DNA from: Candidatus Dependentiae bacterium
GTDB lineage: Bacteria > Babelota > Babeliae > Babelales > RVW-14
Direction of reading: 5' to 3'
NCBI GenBank assembly: GCA_018266175.1
Contig: JAFEAY010000003.1
Span: 104,642 to 168,641 of the forward strand
DNA length: 64,000 nt
In this document: one piece after another, positions 34,094-44,303 of the stretch
How positions within the stretch are numbered: the first letter of the stretch is position 1
Layout: each line of letters opens with the position of its first letter
Made by a program: the position numbers and the translations under genes
The notes under the pieces: generated by a model
Databases searched by the model: none
The model's input: only the letters and a program-made list of their open reading frames with translations
What the model was told of the DNA's origin: nothing

Positions 34094-35761
34094 ATGAAGC
34101 GGTTACCAATTGGACTCAGTGATTACAAAAAACTCATTGAAGATAATTACTACTACGTTGATAAAACATTACTTATCCAAGAGCTTTTTTACAAGGGTGG
34201 AATAGTAACACTCATGCCTCGCCCTCGCCGTTTTGGTAAAACACTCAACTTATCAATGCTCAAATATTTTTTTGAAAAAACAACAACATCACATGCTTAC
34301 CTTTTTGAGGATAAAAAAATCTGGCAGATCCCTGAAATGGCAAAACTGCAAGGGAAGTTCCCCGTTATTTTTATAACTTTTAAAAGCATTAAAGAATCGA
34401 ACTGGCAGGATACCTACCATAAAATTATTCATCTCATTGCTTATGAATATCGACAACACAGCTATTTATTAGATAATGATATTTTAGATACAAACGAAAA
34501 AGAATTTTTTAACAAAATAACCTCGCTTTCATCTACTCATGCCGATTATCAGATGAGCCTGCTCTATCTCTCACGTTTTCTTGAACGCTATCACAAAGCT
34601 AAAGTCATTGTCTTAATCGATGAGTATGATGCCCCTATTCACATGGCCTTTGTTAAAGGATATTACCAAGAAGTAATTTCATTTATGCGAGGTTTTTTGA
34701 CCGATGTCCTCAAGGATAATCCTAGCCTTGAACGAAGTATTGTAACCGGCATTTTGCGCACAGCAAAAGAGGGAATCTTCTCAGGCTTAAATAACCTTAA
34801 AGTCGCTACGGTTTTACAGCAAGACTTTGCGAATAGCTTTGGCTTTACGGAGCAGGAAGTTGAACGTCTCCTCAAAGACTATCAGCTTGAAAATATTCAT
34901 GCCGATTTCAGAGCGTGGTATAATGGCTATTTAATCGGTCAAACAAAAATTTACAACCCATGGTCAGCACTTAATTGTATTGATGAATCCGGCGTATTTC
35001 GCCCCTACTGGGTCAACACGAGCGACAACGCGCTTATCAATACGATTATTGCCGAAGCAAGTACACAGGTTAAAGATGCTTGCGGCCTCTTAATCACTGG
35101 AAATTCTCTGCCTGATATTATCATTAATGAAGGCATGGCGCTGCCAGGCATGCTCAATGATGCAAACTCAATTTGGACACTTCTTCTTTTTAGCGGCTAT
35201 CTCACCGCAGCATCATCCCACGTTGAAGAAGGACTTACGTATGTCGAGCTTATACTTCCCAATAAAGAACTACTCATTCTTTTTAACACGCTCGTCGACA
35301 GTCTCTTTAAACAAAGCTTAGGTAATGACGATTTTAGATACCTAGAATCTGCACTGCGCGATGCTGATGGTGAACTTTTTGAAAAACTTTTAAGTAAATT
35401 TATGATACAAAGCATGAGTTTTCATGACATCTCTGATGCAGAACCTGAAAAAAGTTACCACCTTTTTGCCCTAGGTTTGTTGGTACTCTTTTCAAAAAAA
35501 TACGCCGTACGCTCAAATCGCGAAAGCGGTTATGGTCGTTACGATATCATGCTTATACCCCAGGACAAAACACTGCCCGGCATTATCATAGAATTTAAGA
35601 AAAAAGATCTTAAGGAATCTATGCAAAAGTGCGCTGATCGTGCTCTTGAGCAGATTAAGAGTAGAAGCTATGCGACTGAGCTCGAGAGCCGAGGGGTCAA
35701 AAAAATTGCATTTTTTGGTATCGCTTGTCACAAAAAGAATGTTTTGCTTAAGCAAGCATAA
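34094..35761 (+). CDS. AAA-ATPase-like protein with C-terminal PD-(D/E)XK nuclease, copy 1
   Basis: The 555-residue protein belongs to the widespread AAA-ATPase-like / PDDEXK_9 family, often seen in host-associated bacteria. The N-terminus LPIGLSDYKKLIEDNYYYVDKT leads to the ATP-binding motif MPRPRRFGKTLNLSML, and Walker B is VIVLIDEYDAPI. The middle includes GILRTAKEGIFSGLNNL and the AWYNGYLIG motif. The C-terminal nuclease core has GYGRYDIMLIPQ and IIIEFKKKD. The family is abundant but its role is not settled. A second divergent member lies about 19 kb downstream. The gene is flanked by its own promoter and has no operon partner. Confidence 0.85.
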   Translation: MKRLPIGLSDYKKLIEDNYYYVDKTLLIQELFYKGGIVTLMPRPRRFGKTLNLSMLKYFFEKTTTSHAYLFEDKKIWQIPEMAKLQGKFPVIFITFKSIKESNWQDTYHKIIHLIAYEYRQHSYLLDNDILDTNEKEFFNKITSLSSTHADYQMSLLYLSRFLERYHKAKVIVLIDEYDAPIHMAFVKGYYQEVISFMRGFLTDVLKDNPSLERSIVTGILRTAKEGIFSGLNNLKVATVLQQDFANSFGFTEQEVERLLKDYQLENIHADFRAWYNGYLIGQTKIYNPWSALNCIDESGVFRPYWVNTSDNALINTIIAEASTQVKDACGLLITGNSLPDIIINEGMALPGMLNDANSIWTLLLFSGYLTAASSHVEEGLTYVELILPNKELLILFNTLVDSLFKQSLGNDDFRYLESALRDADGELFEKLLSKFMIQSMSFHDISDAEPEKSYHLFALGLLVLFSKKYAVRSNRESGYGRYDIMLIPQDKTLPGIIIEFKKKDLKESMQKCADRALEQIKSRSYATELESRGVKKIAFFGIACHKKNVLLKQA

Positions 35762-35782
35762 AAATACAATTTACTGACTTCA

Positions 35783-35832
35783 AATAAAAAATTTTAAGGC
35801 CCTGAATACAAAATAGTACTCAGAGCCTTAAA
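35783..35832 (-). terminator. Terminator of ileS
   Basis: On the minus strand, a stem formed by 35793-35805 and 35820-35832 (TTTAAGGC-type arms with one mismatch) is followed by a T-rich run. It lies 33 bases after the ileS stop and faces the convergent upstream gene. Confidence 0.65.
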
Positions 35833-35865
35833 TACGCTTCTGGATCTCGATAAATTATCAATATC

Positions 35866-38796
35866 TTATTTTAAAACCAATTCGCAACGCTTACACAGTT
35901 GCTTGTCATGGGTACTGATGCACCAATGCCAACAACGTGGGCATTTAACCCCATCGGCATGCTCAACCTTGAGCGACAACCAGTTAAGATCGGTTGACTG
36001 ACAGTCGCCAAGTGACGAAACAAACTCAACATGTGAAACAATGAGCCAGTCTTTGAAGAATTTATTCACATCTTCAAGCGATTTATGTTCTTGTACAAAT
36101 TCATTGAACAGGTCGCGTATGCCCTCAATCTTGGTGACGTGTATAGTCACTTTTGCCTCGAGTGAATGCTTGACGACACCCTGCTCACGCAATGGTTCAA
36201 TTGCCTTGAGCACTGCAGCGCGCAATTCATGCAGCATGATCCAGAAGCCTTGCATTTTCACGGTCGACTCAACACGCGACTGACCAAGTGGTACACGTAG
36301 ATGATCAACCGGACGCAACTCTTCCCAAATATCTCGACAAGGGGCAAAGTCGGTCAAATGAACAGAATCTTGATCAAGCCCAACATGATCGGCAATTTCT
36401 TCTGCAGTAAATGACATAATCGGCGCGAGCAAACGAACAAGCACCTGGAGCATATGATACATAACCGTTTGGGCCGAACGCCGAGGATGACCATCAGCTT
36501 TTTCACAGTACAAACGATCCTTGATAACGTCCAAGTAAACAGCACTCAAATCGTTGGCACAATAATTATTCACCAGCTGCACAATGCTTGAGAAATGATA
36601 CTGCGCGTAAGCATCTTGAACTTTTGCATTGAGCTCATGAAGCTGCGCCAAAGCAAATTGATCCAAACTCAAAAGACTTTCTAACGCAACCAGATCTTTT
36701 GATGCATCAAAGTCATACAAATTTGAAATAAGAAATCGGCAGGTGTTACGAATTTTTCGATACACTTCCGCCATATTTTTAAGCACTTTTTCAGAAATAA
36801 CAATGTCGTCTTGATAATCGGCACTGGCAACCCACAAGCGCAAAATATCGCGGCTGTACTGCTTGATTACTTCATTGGGCGCAACTACGTTGCCAACCGA
36901 CTTGGACATTTTGTGCTTTTTTTCATCAACCACAAAACCGTGTGTTAACAACGCTTTGTACGGAGCTTTGCCCTCAATCACCATTGCACAGAGCAAAGAG
37001 CTTTGAAACCAGCCTCGATGCTGATCGGACCCTTCAAGGTACAAGTCTGCAGGAAACCCTAACATGTTGGAATCTTGAGCAAGCACGGCATAGCTGCTTG
37101 CACCGGAGTCGAACCAAACATCAAGAATATCCTCTTCTTTAACAAAAGAGCTTACATCGTTGTTGCCACAACTTGCGCATGCAAAGTCTGGCTTGAGTAA
37201 ACCTTCTTCAAGAAGATCGGTAATGGTCACCCAATCCCAATATTCAACACCTTGATGCGCAACGCGGTCTGCAACTTTGGCAATAAATTCTGCATCCAAG
37301 TATGCCCAATTACAGGTGCCGCATAACAAAGCTGGAATCGGAACGCCCCATTGGCGCTGACGCGAAATGCACCACTCGGTTCTGTTGCCAACAAATGATA
37401 AAAGACGCTGCTTACCCCACGCAGGAATAAATTCAATATACTCAAGCTCGTGCAACGCTTTAGAAACAAGATCATTTTTTTGCAGATCACAAAACCACTG
37501 ATCGGTTGCTCTGAAAATCAACCCATTGTGACAACGCCAGCAATGTGGATATGAGTGAGTAAGGGAGGTTTTATGAAGCAAGCGCCCTTTTTGTGCCAAT
37601 GCCTTGAGTACCCAAAATTGCCCATCGGCAACCGGCATTCCCTCAAGCTCTGCAGGCATGATGCCAAAGGTATATTTTCCATCATCGGAGACTGGTGAGA
37701 AAATTTCTAAATTATTTTTAATACCAAGCAAGTAATCGTCTGGCCCGCAACCCGGCGCACAATGCAAAACAGCTGTTCCTTCATTGGCCAAAATTGATTC
37801 ATCAAGCAGAACCGGAACGGTGACATGGTCAATGAGGGGATGATAGACACGCTTGTCCTGAAACACAACGGCATCAAATTCTGCAACAACCTGCTTTTCA
37901 ATAGTAAGCATCTGACAAATTTTATCAGCTAACTGAGCTGCAACAATAAATGCTCTGTTGGTTGTAGGCTCCTTGAGTACAACATATTCAGTGGTAGGAT
38001 TGATGACAAGCGCACGGTTGAGCGGCAAAGTCCACGGCGTTGTTGTCCAGACTAAAAAATTAACTTCAAGCTCTTTGTGCTTTTCAAATGCAAAAGGGAA
38101 GGTCATGCGTGCAAGTTCGTCTGGCACGGGAAAGAGCACATAACTGGATGGATCTTTGCGATCTTGATATTCAATTTCTGCTGTTGCAAGTACCGTTTTG
38201 CACGAAGCACACCATGGCACTGTTTTGCCCTTGCGCTCAATAAAACCTTTTTTTACAAAGGTTGCAAGTGCTCGCACGGTTGATGCTTCATAGGTTGGAT
38301 CCATGGTTGCATAGCGTGTTGTCTGATCTGAAAGCACGCCTAGGCTTTCAAATTCCTCTTTTTGCGCAGCTATCCAGCCAGAAGCATATTCACGGCACGC
38401 TTGCTTGACCATCGACTTATGGAGCGCATTTTCTTGGGCTTGTGTTTCAAGCTCTTTCATTACCTTGAGCTCGATGGGGAGGCCATGACAGTCCCACCCT
38501 ACAACAAACGGAACGTACTTGCCGATCATGCGCTGCGACTTGCAAACGATATCTTTCAAAATTTTGTTGAGCGCATGCCCCATATGAATATGACCGTTCG
38601 CATAAGGAGGGCCATCATGCAAAACAAATTTTGTTTTGCCTTTGTTTTTCTCAACAACTTTTTGAACGATACCACGCTCTTTCCAACGCTTCAAAAGTTC
38701 TGGCTCTTTTTCATGCGCATTCGCACGAATTGAGAATTCGGTTGTTGGTAAATTTAAAGTACTTTGATAGGGGTTCTTTTGTTCTTTTTCATTCAT
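35866..38796 (-). CDS. ileS: Isoleucyl-tRNA synthetase
   Basis: This class I enzyme charges tRNA(Ile). Its 976 residues match bacterial-type IleRS. The HIGH-type motif lies in DGPPYANGHIHMGHALNKI. The CP1 editing domain follows (NFLVWTTTPWTLPLNRALVI), then the SDQHRGWFQSSL region and KMSKSVGNV. The C-terminal zinc-binding motif is complete (CPRCWHWC and CKRC). No frameshift or unusual insertion is seen. The gene stands alone with its own terminator. Confidence 0.97.
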   Translation of the reverse strand: MNEKEQKNPYQSTLNLPTTEFSIRANAHEKEPELLKRWKERGIVQKVVEKNKGKTKFVLHDGPPYANGHIHMGHALNKILKDIVCKSQRMIGKYVPFVVGWDCHGLPIELKVMKELETQAQENALHKSMVKQACREYASGWIAAQKEEFESLGVLSDQTTRYATMDPTYEASTVRALATFVKKGFIERKGKTVPWCASCKTVLATAEIEYQDRKDPSSYVLFPVPDELARMTFPFAFEKHKELEVNFLVWTTTPWTLPLNRALVINPTTEYVVLKEPTTNRAFIVAAQLADKICQMLTIEKQVVAEFDAVVFQDKRVYHPLIDHVTVPVLLDESILANEGTAVLHCAPGCGPDDYLLGIKNNLEIFSPVSDDGKYTFGIMPAELEGMPVADGQFWVLKALAQKGRLLHKTSLTHSYPHCWRCHNGLIFRATDQWFCDLQKNDLVSKALHELEYIEFIPAWGKQRLLSFVGNRTEWCISRQRQWGVPIPALLCGTCNWAYLDAEFIAKVADRVAHQGVEYWDWVTITDLLEEGLLKPDFACASCGNNDVSSFVKEEDILDVWFDSGASSYAVLAQDSNMLGFPADLYLEGSDQHRGWFQSSLLCAMVIEGKAPYKALLTHGFVVDEKKHKMSKSVGNVVAPNEVIKQYSRDILRLWVASADYQDDIVISEKVLKNMAEVYRKIRNTCRFLISNLYDFDASKDLVALESLLSLDQFALAQLHELNAKVQDAYAQYHFSSIVQLVNNYCANDLSAVYLDVIKDRLYCEKADGHPRRSAQTVMYHMLQVLVRLLAPIMSFTAEEIADHVGLDQDSVHLTDFAPCRDIWEELRPVDHLRVPLGQSRVESTVKMQGFWIMLHELRAAVLKAIEPLREQGVVKHSLEAKVTIHVTKIEGIRDLFNEFVQEHKSLEDVNKFFKDWLIVSHVEFVSSLGDCQSTDLNWLSLKVEHADGVKCPRCWHWCISTHDKQLCKRCELVLK

Positions 38797-38932
38797 GGTC
38801 TATTCCTGGTTAACAAAAAGGGAAACTTTTGGTCTAGTTTAACGCATTCATTGATTTGCGCCAGGGTATATGCCCCACAAAAGCGGATACATCTGACAAC
38901 TCTATAATAATCAAAAATAAGAAATTCCCGAA

Positions 38933-39589
38933 TTAGGACTTAATAATTGCTTCAAGTTGGTCAACAAGATCATAATGCTTGAAATAGATTCCAAAAAGCC
39001 TGACAGACTCCCGACTTGATAATTTCTCTCCACTTTCCTTCAGAAGAGCGATGCATGCTTTAATTGACTTTACAAGACCACTTATTTCAGATTCAGACAC
39101 AAAGTTAATGCCTTGAGCCATTTTTTCAAAAATAATGTCGACCTCTTTTTGAGGCAAACACTTCAGAATAGATGCAGGTATCGCTTCTATAATCGCTTTA
39201 ATTTCTGCACCCGAAAGCGTCTGGAGTAATGATTTGATTTGTGCCGGCTTATCATCTATTAGTGTTATTGACTCCTCCACCCCAGACTCAGAATCTAATA
39301 AAATCTCACTTGAAGTGGTAAAATAATTACCCCAACTAGTGAGGTCAAAGTATTCAAGCAATTCTTGCGGAATATCAACAAAAGGGATATCTCCCAGAAT
39401 GACAGAATAGGCTACAAGAGCTATAATTGGCACAGCGATTGCCGTTTTATAATTAAGCAAAAAATGTATGGCTTTATTGTAGTTGCTTATCGGTCTATCT
39501 TCACGAGAATCAACCGCCTCTGCAGTTGATACACTCAGCGCAAGCAAAACTATACAAAAAAATGAATAAATATTTTTTTTAATGATCAC
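38933..39589 (-). CDS. Secreted protein of unknown function
   Basis: No family was recognised. The 218-residue protein starts with GTG and a signal peptide (IYSFFCIVLLALSVSTAEA). A second hydrophobic segment lies near residues 50-70 (TAIAVPIIALVAYSVIL), and the rest is a soluble helical domain rich in Glu, Ser and Ile. It may be membrane-anchored with a periplasmic or exported domain. The gene is isolated between ileS and a divergent ankyrin gene. Confidence 0.6.
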   Translation of the reverse strand: MIIKKNIYSFFCIVLLALSVSTAEAVDSREDRPISNYNKAIHFLLNYKTAIAVPIIALVAYSVILGDIPFVDIPQELLEYFDLTSWGNYFTTSSEILLDSESGVEESITLIDDKPAQIKSLLQTLSGAEIKAIIEAIPASILKCLPQKEVDIIFEKMAQGINFVSESEISGLVKSIKACIALLKESGEKLSSRESVRLFGIYFKHYDLVDQLEAIIKS

Positions 39590-39738
39590 GATACACCCAA
39601 AAGACTAGTACTTTAAAGCTAACCTAAATAGATTACCAGAGCTGGTAATGATTACAAACGAGCGCAAAATACCAGTTTATCCAAGTTTAAAGCAATATAT
39701 ATGACAGATACTAACCGGCAAAAGCCGGCTATAGGCGT

Positions 39739-39767
39739 TTGCAGAAAAATGGGTAAATTATTATACT
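39739..39767 (+). promoter_or_regulatory. Sigma-70-like promoter for the ankyrin gene at 39850
   Basis: TTGCAG and TATACT are separated by exactly 17 bases. The -10 box lies 82 bases before the ATG. A small CCGGC/GCCGG hairpin sits just upstream (39716-39729). Confidence 0.55.
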
Positions 39768-39849
39768 ATATGTAATAATAAGTCGTAATAATCCCCACAA
39801 TCATTACTTAAAACCACAAATCGCAATACTTTATTTGAAAGATAAGACT

Positions 39850-40587
39850 ATGAATATCTCAAAAAAAATTATGTTTTTTTTACTCCTTGCTCTTGTTTCA
39901 GGTGATGCGCTCTGGGCCGCACAACCTCAACAAATGTGCTTTAACCATGATGAGGAAACGTTTTATCTCACAAATATCGGTACTTTAAGAGATTTACTCG
40001 AAACAAAAGAGCTCAATGTTAATGCACGCGACCAAGCGGGAAGAACTTTATTAATTGCTGCCATAGAAGCCAACAGCTTAGACGTTATTGAACTTTTGGT
40101 TGCAAACGGAGTTGATATTGACCTAGGAATTGATTGCGCCGAGCAACCGCCCTTACACTGCGCCATATGGAATTTTCATAGTGGTATTGTCGAGTTTTTA
40201 TTAGACCATGGAACACAACATATCAACTATCCAGATGCTGATGGCACGCTACCTCTTTGCACCGCTGCGCATGGCGGAAGGCTCATCAATGATATCGATG
40301 ATAAAACTATTACACCGGAAGACCTACAAACCTATCTCCCTGTGTGCCAAGAAATGATTCGTCTTTTGGTCAGCAGGGGTGCTGATATCAATGGAAAAAA
40401 TACACCGGGTGAAACAGCGCTCCACGAAGCGGTCACCTGGGGACTTCCAGAGCTTGCCAAAACGCTTATTGATTTAGGCGCTGATATCAATGCTCAGGAT
40501 AGCAAAGGAAAAACACCACTTGATTATGCATATGAACGCGATAACCAAGAAATTATCTCAATTTTAACTCAACCGATTCATGCATGA
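39850..40587 (+). CDS. Secreted ankyrin-repeat protein
   Basis: The 245-residue protein has a signal peptide (MNISKKIMFFLLLALVSGDALWA). About five ankyrin repeats follow, with clear units AGRTLLIAAIEANSLDVIELLVANGVDID, PPLHCAIWNFHSGIVEFLLDHG and GETALHEAVTWGLPELAKTLIDLGADINAQD. An interruption near residues 155-175 replaces part of one repeat. The ATG at 39850 is chosen over an upstream TTG because it begins the signal peptide. It precedes another secreted protein gene by 46 bases, likely in one transcript. Confidence 0.9.
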   Translation: MNISKKIMFFLLLALVSGDALWAAQPQQMCFNHDEETFYLTNIGTLRDLLETKELNVNARDQAGRTLLIAAIEANSLDVIELLVANGVDIDLGIDCAEQPPLHCAIWNFHSGIVEFLLDHGTQHINYPDADGTLPLCTAAHGGRLINDIDDKTITPEDLQTYLPVCQEMIRLLVSRGADINGKNTPGETALHEAVTWGLPELAKTLIDLGADINAQDSKGKTPLDYAYERDNQEIISILTQPIHA

Positions 40588-40633
40588 TAATTCATAAATA
40601 GTTCTAAAAATTAGTTCATGGAGGTTATAAAAC

Positions 40634-42670
40634 ATGAGTACTTTTTTTAAAAAAATACTTTGTCGTATTACACTATTTTTTGCGTTAGCAGTCACTCAAA
40701 ATGCACAAGCAACCCCAAACTTTGATATTTTACGTGGCTTTGAACAGATTACTCAGATCCCTGACCATGCAAATCCTTATGCAGGAATGGCATTGCTTCA
40801 TATGATGCCAACATATCTTAATGCACTTGATGAAGAGCAAACTCCCGCAACAAAAAATTTACTCCATCACTTATTCAAATGCCCATATCCAGAGCTTGAC
40901 TCTTCACACATCTTACCGGTGACAGGAGAATTTCAAGTTGCTCACCACCTCAACCCATTACTTATTGGGGAGATAATTGCAACTATCGATTTCGCACAAA
41001 AAGATATCCCGCAAAGCATATCAGTTGAAGATACTCAACAAAAAATAATGGACCTCAAAGCTATTCTTCTTCACAAGCTGAATACTCATCTTCCAAATAC
41101 ATCAGAATTTCATAAAAAAAATAGACACTTTGTCGACTTGCTGATCGAATCACTCAAAGAATGCGGCTCATTAACCCTTGACGCTCGAAACGCTCGGTTA
41201 ATTAATCATTTCGCATCAGGAGCTCTGCTTGCATTTCTATGCCTTATGGCGTCAGATAAAGAATCTCTTCAAGAATATTGCATCGCTTATCAAGTGGAAA
41301 AAAATAGATTAGAAGGTACTGAATTGGAAATTCAATACCCCATTGAAGAAATAGCAACCACTAAAAAAAGAAACGTCCTTATATCTTGGAACGCTGCAAA
41401 GACAATAAATTCTCAATCAATTTTTATCGACTCGCTCATCACTTTTCTTAAAAGTACCCATAATGAAATGGCTCAAATAATAGAAATTCCAGACATAAAA
41501 ACACGCGGAACAAGATACCCCGTTTGCATTGAAACACTTCTGTGCAACTTGGTACAATTTACGCTTAAGAGTTCAACTTTTAAAAACAAGGAATTGAGCA
41601 TAATAAACTTTTTTAAAGAATCTCAAACGCAAAATCTTGAACAACATATCACAGATTTTAGCCAACTCATTAATAATTTACCCGGATTTGTATATGGCAA
41701 AATTATAACTTCAGATGACAACGTAGTTAGTCGACATACTAAAAAATTCGACCTAGCTTCAGAAATCGATGGTTTTATACATATTGGTGACAATTTAAGT
41801 GAAAGTAAACTCACAAATTTTTTTAAAAATCGAGAAGATTTTAAAATCATTAAAGAACAAGATGGCATTGTATTCATACATTTAGGGAATAAAATTCTCG
41901 GCGTTTATAACCCTGCAAACACCTACGGGCTAGCAATACGTGCAAATCTTAATAACATTATTTCAGGGCTAGTTCATCTTCTTGAAATCAATTTTGAAGT
42001 AGATAATGCACAGCTCATGTGTAATGCCACCTATGCAAAAGAGATTTTTGACTCACTTGCACCGCTTATTGACTGGAAACTAAAAACCTTAGCTAATTTT
42101 GATAATTGTGAAACTTTAAGTATTTCTGCATCAAACAATACCGGTGGCTTAATCATCAATTTATCGGCTGTTCACGGCTTTTGCTCTTGCCCAACAGAAA
42201 GAGAACGACTACGGGGTAGAGCCAATGGTTATAGCTTAAGTCTCTTCAAATTACACTGCTCAACTCAAGAAACACAACATGCTTATAAATCACTCATCCT
42301 TCTCACCGCACTTGCTCCGTGGAATCTAGCAAAACTCATTACTATGAAAGCAGCACCAAAAAACCCTTATGGGGGCCTTCCAGGAGTTGAACCAGTAACT
42401 CAAATGATATCAGAAATTCCAGAAGGGCTTGCACGCCATCTCTATCTTGGGCAAGAAATCAACGATGAAAGTTGCGCCATAAGTATTATTGATATTTTGC
42501 AGAACGATAGAGGTTATCGATTTATTGATGTTATCAATTTTCTGCACAAAAATATTAAAGCTGCTTTATCTATTAAAACTAAACAGCTTTTAAACAACGC
42601 TCTTTGTGAATCAACATGGATTAACGAAAATCAAGAGCTTGGTGAAAAACTCAACGCTCTTGTCGTATAA
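40634..42670 (+). CDS. Large secreted protein of unknown function
   Basis: No family was recognised in this 678-residue protein. It has a signal peptide (ILCRITLFFALAVTQNAQA) and is predicted mostly helical. A cysteine-containing loop near residues 515-540 (GFCSCPTERERLRGRANGYSLSLF) precedes the C-terminal part. Two short stretches near the two ends, NPYAGMALLHMMP and NPYGGLPGVEPVT, are loosely similar. GGAGG at good spacing supports the start. It is probably co-transcribed with the ankyrin gene and ends at a strong terminator. Confidence 0.6.
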   Translation: MSTFFKKILCRITLFFALAVTQNAQATPNFDILRGFEQITQIPDHANPYAGMALLHMMPTYLNALDEEQTPATKNLLHHLFKCPYPELDSSHILPVTGEFQVAHHLNPLLIGEIIATIDFAQKDIPQSISVEDTQQKIMDLKAILLHKLNTHLPNTSEFHKKNRHFVDLLIESLKECGSLTLDARNARLINHFASGALLAFLCLMASDKESLQEYCIAYQVEKNRLEGTELEIQYPIEEIATTKKRNVLISWNAAKTINSQSIFIDSLITFLKSTHNEMAQIIEIPDIKTRGTRYPVCIETLLCNLVQFTLKSSTFKNKELSIINFFKESQTQNLEQHITDFSQLINNLPGFVYGKIITSDDNVVSRHTKKFDLASEIDGFIHIGDNLSESKLTNFFKNREDFKIIKEQDGIVFIHLGNKILGVYNPANTYGLAIRANLNNIISGLVHLLEINFEVDNAQLMCNATYAKEIFDSLAPLIDWKLKTLANFDNCETLSISASNNTGGLIINLSAVHGFCSCPTERERLRGRANGYSLSLFKLHCSTQETQHAYKSLILLTALAPWNLAKLITMKAAPKNPYGGLPGVEPVTQMISEIPEGLARHLYLGQEINDESCAISIIDILQNDRGYRFIDVINFLHKNIKAALSIKTKQLLNNALCESTWINENQELGEKLNALVV

Positions 42671-42695
42671 AAATCATCATCAGTTAATCTCACGC

Positions 42696-42736
42696 GGCTC
42701 AAGGTTTTTCATAAGAACCTTGAGCCTATTTTTTTT
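42696..42736 (+). terminator. Strong rho-independent terminator after the secreted protein gene
   Basis: The arms GGCTCAAGGTT (42696-42706) and AACCTTGAGCC (42716-42726) are perfectly complementary, followed by TA and eight T residues. It touches the stop codon of the convergent gene. Confidence 0.85.
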
Positions 42737-44300
42737 GAAGCAATGAAGCTATTGCCAGCGATATACTACACAAAACAAGGAAGAGTAGGCACAGCGTTAT
42801 AACATTTAAAAATACACTGCCTTGAAATAGAGCACTTGGCTTACCGCTTATTACGTTGACAGCGTATGAATCAAGAACAAGCTGACTTTTTTGAACAAAA
42901 ATTTGAAGGGCTTGATCAAAATTAAAAAGCGAGCGCATTAGGAAAACTATACCAAAAAGCGCTCCTGTGCTGAGCAGGTAACAATCAACGCCTGGGCGAT
43001 ACAGATCGTTCCTCCCTACAGGCCCGCTGCGCACCAACCATGCACATACAGCAATAACAGTACATACGACGGGAATAATCAAATTACCCAATAGTTGAAT
43101 CATCGGAACAAACTGTTCTGAGGCAAAAATCGCCGACGGTGTGAACCTCAACCATGATTTAAGGGCTGCAAAGCTCAGCATATTTTGATAGGGAACAACA
43201 GGATTTGCCCATGGGTTTGCATAAAATAAAACGAGAAAATTGGTAACAACGGCGCCATAAAACCAGGCAAACAAAAACATGCGTGTTATAAGTAACAATG
43301 GAACCAGCCACATGAAATATTGAGGGCAGATGCCTGAAAGGCCGAAGAGGAGCGCAAACGTAATGAGTATTGCTTGAAACGCCGTTATGCGCGATCTATA
43401 ATAAAACCAGGCCAGTACCGCAATAGCTCCCAAGAAAAGAAGCCTATGTTTTAACATTGAGGCAAGCACTGAATCTTTAATCAGCCAGAAAAATGGCAGC
43501 CCAAGGACTTGGACCCCACGATTGCCGTAACGCCCAATCGTGTCTGCAAGTTTAAAAAGATTAAACCCATACCAAACCAAAAAAGCGGCTACCAAACTAC
43601 ATACTAGCGCAAAGCCAAAACATGCCACAAACTGAAATTTCAGGTATTTTTTTACCGATTGCGAAGCCGTTGACCAACGGAAAAACGCTTTGCAAATTTC
43701 ATCTAATTTCTCTTGTGCTGGCGTAAAAAAAAATGGCAAGAAAATAAGCGAAACCGGCTTGATAAGCAGCGAAAATCCAAAGACAAAACCAAACCAGAAA
43801 AATTTGGTGTATGTATCTTGAAAATAGTCTCGAATATAAAAACTCAAAATTAAAAAAAATAAAAACAGCGCATCCCATTGACCATGAATTGAGGTAATAA
43901 TAATGGGAATTGGGCACAATGCATAAGCTAAACCAGCCCATTGAGCAATTCTAGGTTGATGTTTCTTAACGATATCAATAATTAACACTGCTAAAAGCGA
44001 GTCAAAAAAAATGGGAACCAATTTCATACAGAATGCAACAGGAAGCCCCGTTTTAATAATCAAAAATCCTGGGATCCACAAAAAATAGGTCAGAACAGGA
44101 ACATAGTTCCACATGGGAAATGCAAGCAAATCGTGATGTAAGGTACAGTGCGTCATCGAAATGAAGCAAGGAATATCGACGCTGCCAAAAAAAATATACC
44201 CCAGAAAGCTCCGCGTACTGAGTGCGATAAAAAATATTATAAGGCGACGTGCCCATGAATATTGAAAAAAAGATTGAGGTAATGATTGAGTTGAAAACAT
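42726..44300 (-). CDS. Polytopic GT-C-like glycosyltransferase candidate
   Basis: The 524-residue protein has about ten to twelve predicted transmembrane helices. Segments such as AGLAYALCPIPIIITSIHGQWDALFLFFLILS resemble GT-C mannosyltransferases of the ALG/PIG-V and DUF2029 type, which use polyprenyl-phosphate sugars at the membrane outer face. An acidic catalytic residue may lie in the first loop (FFGSVDIPCFISM), as in that fold. It starts three bases after the last ATP-grasp-like gene and is probably translationally coupled to that array. The sugar and acceptor are unknown. Confidence 0.55.
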   Translation of the reverse strand: MFSTQSLPQSFFQYSWARRLIIFFIALSTRSFLGYIFFGSVDIPCFISMTHCTLHHDLLAFPMWNYVPVLTYFLWIPGFLIIKTGLPVAFCMKLVPIFFDSLLAVLIIDIVKKHQPRIAQWAGLAYALCPIPIIITSIHGQWDALFLFFLILSFYIRDYFQDTYTKFFWFGFVFGFSLLIKPVSLIFLPFFFTPAQEKLDEICKAFFRWSTASQSVKKYLKFQFVACFGFALVCSLVAAFLVWYGFNLFKLADTIGRYGNRGVQVLGLPFFWLIKDSVLASMLKHRLLFLGAIAVLAWFYYRSRITAFQAILITFALLFGLSGICPQYFMWLVPLLLITRMFLFAWFYGAVVTNFLVLFYANPWANPVVPYQNMLSFAALKSWLRFTPSAIFASEQFVPMIQLLGNLIIPVVCTVIAVCAWLVRSGPVGRNDLYRPGVDCYLLSTGALFGIVFLMRSLFNFDQALQIFVQKSQLVLDSYAVNVISGKPSALFQGSVFLNVITLCLLFLVLCSISLAIASLLQKK

Positions 44301-44303
44301 AGA

